From positions 1-6,725 of the forward strand of contig JAGBEZ010000038.1 of NCBI GenBank assembly GCA_017936725.1: DNA of 6,725 nucleotides, written 5' to 3'. Position 1 is the stretch's first letter, and each line of letters starts with the position of its first letter. The notes under the pieces were generated by a model, which saw only the letters and a list, made by a program, of their open reading frames with translations, was not told the origin of the DNA and did no database searches. Of this stretch, positions 6,512 through 6,725 are shown in pieces. The position numbers and the translations under genes were made by a program. This DNA comes from Agathobacter sp. Lineage in GTDB: Bacteria > Bacillota_A > Clostridia > Lachnospirales > Lachnospiraceae.

Positions 6512-6725
6512 CTATACTTGACTTAATAATTTATAAAGAGCATGGTATGTAGTCTTGATTTCCTCTTTTGAAATATTTACCCATTTCTCGGTCATTTCAA
6601 CTGGGATAGAAGCTGCTTTTTCTTTTAACGCTTCTCCCTTTTGCGTGATTTTAATAATCAAATTTCTTTCATCCTCTTTGCATCGGCAACGGGTGATATA
6701 ACCTTTGGCCTCTAATTTCTTAAGA
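6512..6725 (-). CDS. MarR-family transcriptional regulator (OhrR/SarZ-like), C-terminal part
   Basis: Read on the complementary strand, one frame runs open from the right edge to a TAG at 6512-6514, giving the last 70 residues; the N-terminus lies outside the window. The sequence LKKLEAKGYITRCRCKEDER is the end of the recognition helix plus the beta-wing of a MarR winged helix, with the hallmark Asp-Glu-Arg. It is followed by NLIIKITQKGEALKEKAASI and a final dimerisation helix ending HALYKLLSQV. The phrase G-E-A-L-K-E-K-A, followed by I-P, recalls the OhrR/SarZ group, which senses organic peroxides through an N-terminal cysteine; that cysteine cannot be seen here. Two cysteines lie in the wing (Cys-Arg-Cys). 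The region is more AT-rich than its neighbours. The gene converges on pgi and shares its terminator. Its target genes are probably upstream of it, outside the window. Confidence 0.8.
   Translation of the reverse strand, partial: LKKLEAKGYITRCRCKEDERNLIIKITQKGEALKEKAASIPVEMTEKWVNISKEEIKTTYHALYKLLSQV

Overview
The window looks like chromosomal DNA of a Gram-positive Clostridia species, most likely a member of the Lachnospiraceae. The signs are purine-rich Shine-Dalgarno sites, tight same-strand gene packing, moderate GC with an AT-rich right edge, and the protein types present: a CpsB-type PHP phosphatase, a YdbS/YdbT-type bPH2 membrane pair, an OhrR-like MarR regulator and a long-form glucose-6-phosphate isomerase. 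The family placement is inference from protein style; there is no rRNA or other taxonomic marker.

Layout: (1) Bases 1-2749 carry a tightly coupled + strand run. It consists of the C-terminal end of an S24/S26 (signal-peptidase-like) serine peptidase, an ABCB-type half-transporter overlapping it by 20 nt, and a CpsB/YwqE-type PHP phosphatase 9 nt further on. This looks like the 3' end of an export or surface-product operon whose beginning lies left of the window. (2) Bases 2784-4755 carry two overlapping genes for membrane proteins with bacterial PH (bPH2, DUF304) domains. The small protein has 159 residues and one PH domain; the large one has 500 residues and three. They correspond in size and order to Bacillus YdbS-YdbT, a pair linked to resistance against antimicrobial peptides from competitors. 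(3) A good sigma-A-type promoter inside the 3' end of the large PH gene drives pgi (4806-6386), a complete housekeeping glycolytic enzyme. (4) A strong AT-flanked hairpin at 6423-6457 acts as a bidirectional terminator between pgi and a convergent, partly captured OhrR/MarR-type regulator on the - strand (6512-6725).

How they fit: a separate leader-peptidase-like protein, an ABC exporter without its own peptidase domain, and an adjacent bPH2 resistance-type pair together suggest a possible peptide maturation, export and self-protection neighbourhood. The substrate gene is not in view, and the CpsB-type phosphatase equally allows an exopolysaccharide setting. pgi and the MarR gene appear to be independent transcription units. 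No tRNA, rRNA, CRISPR array, insertion sequence or attachment site was seen. Essentially all of the window is coding, except short gaps and the pgi-marR intergenic region of about 125 bases.
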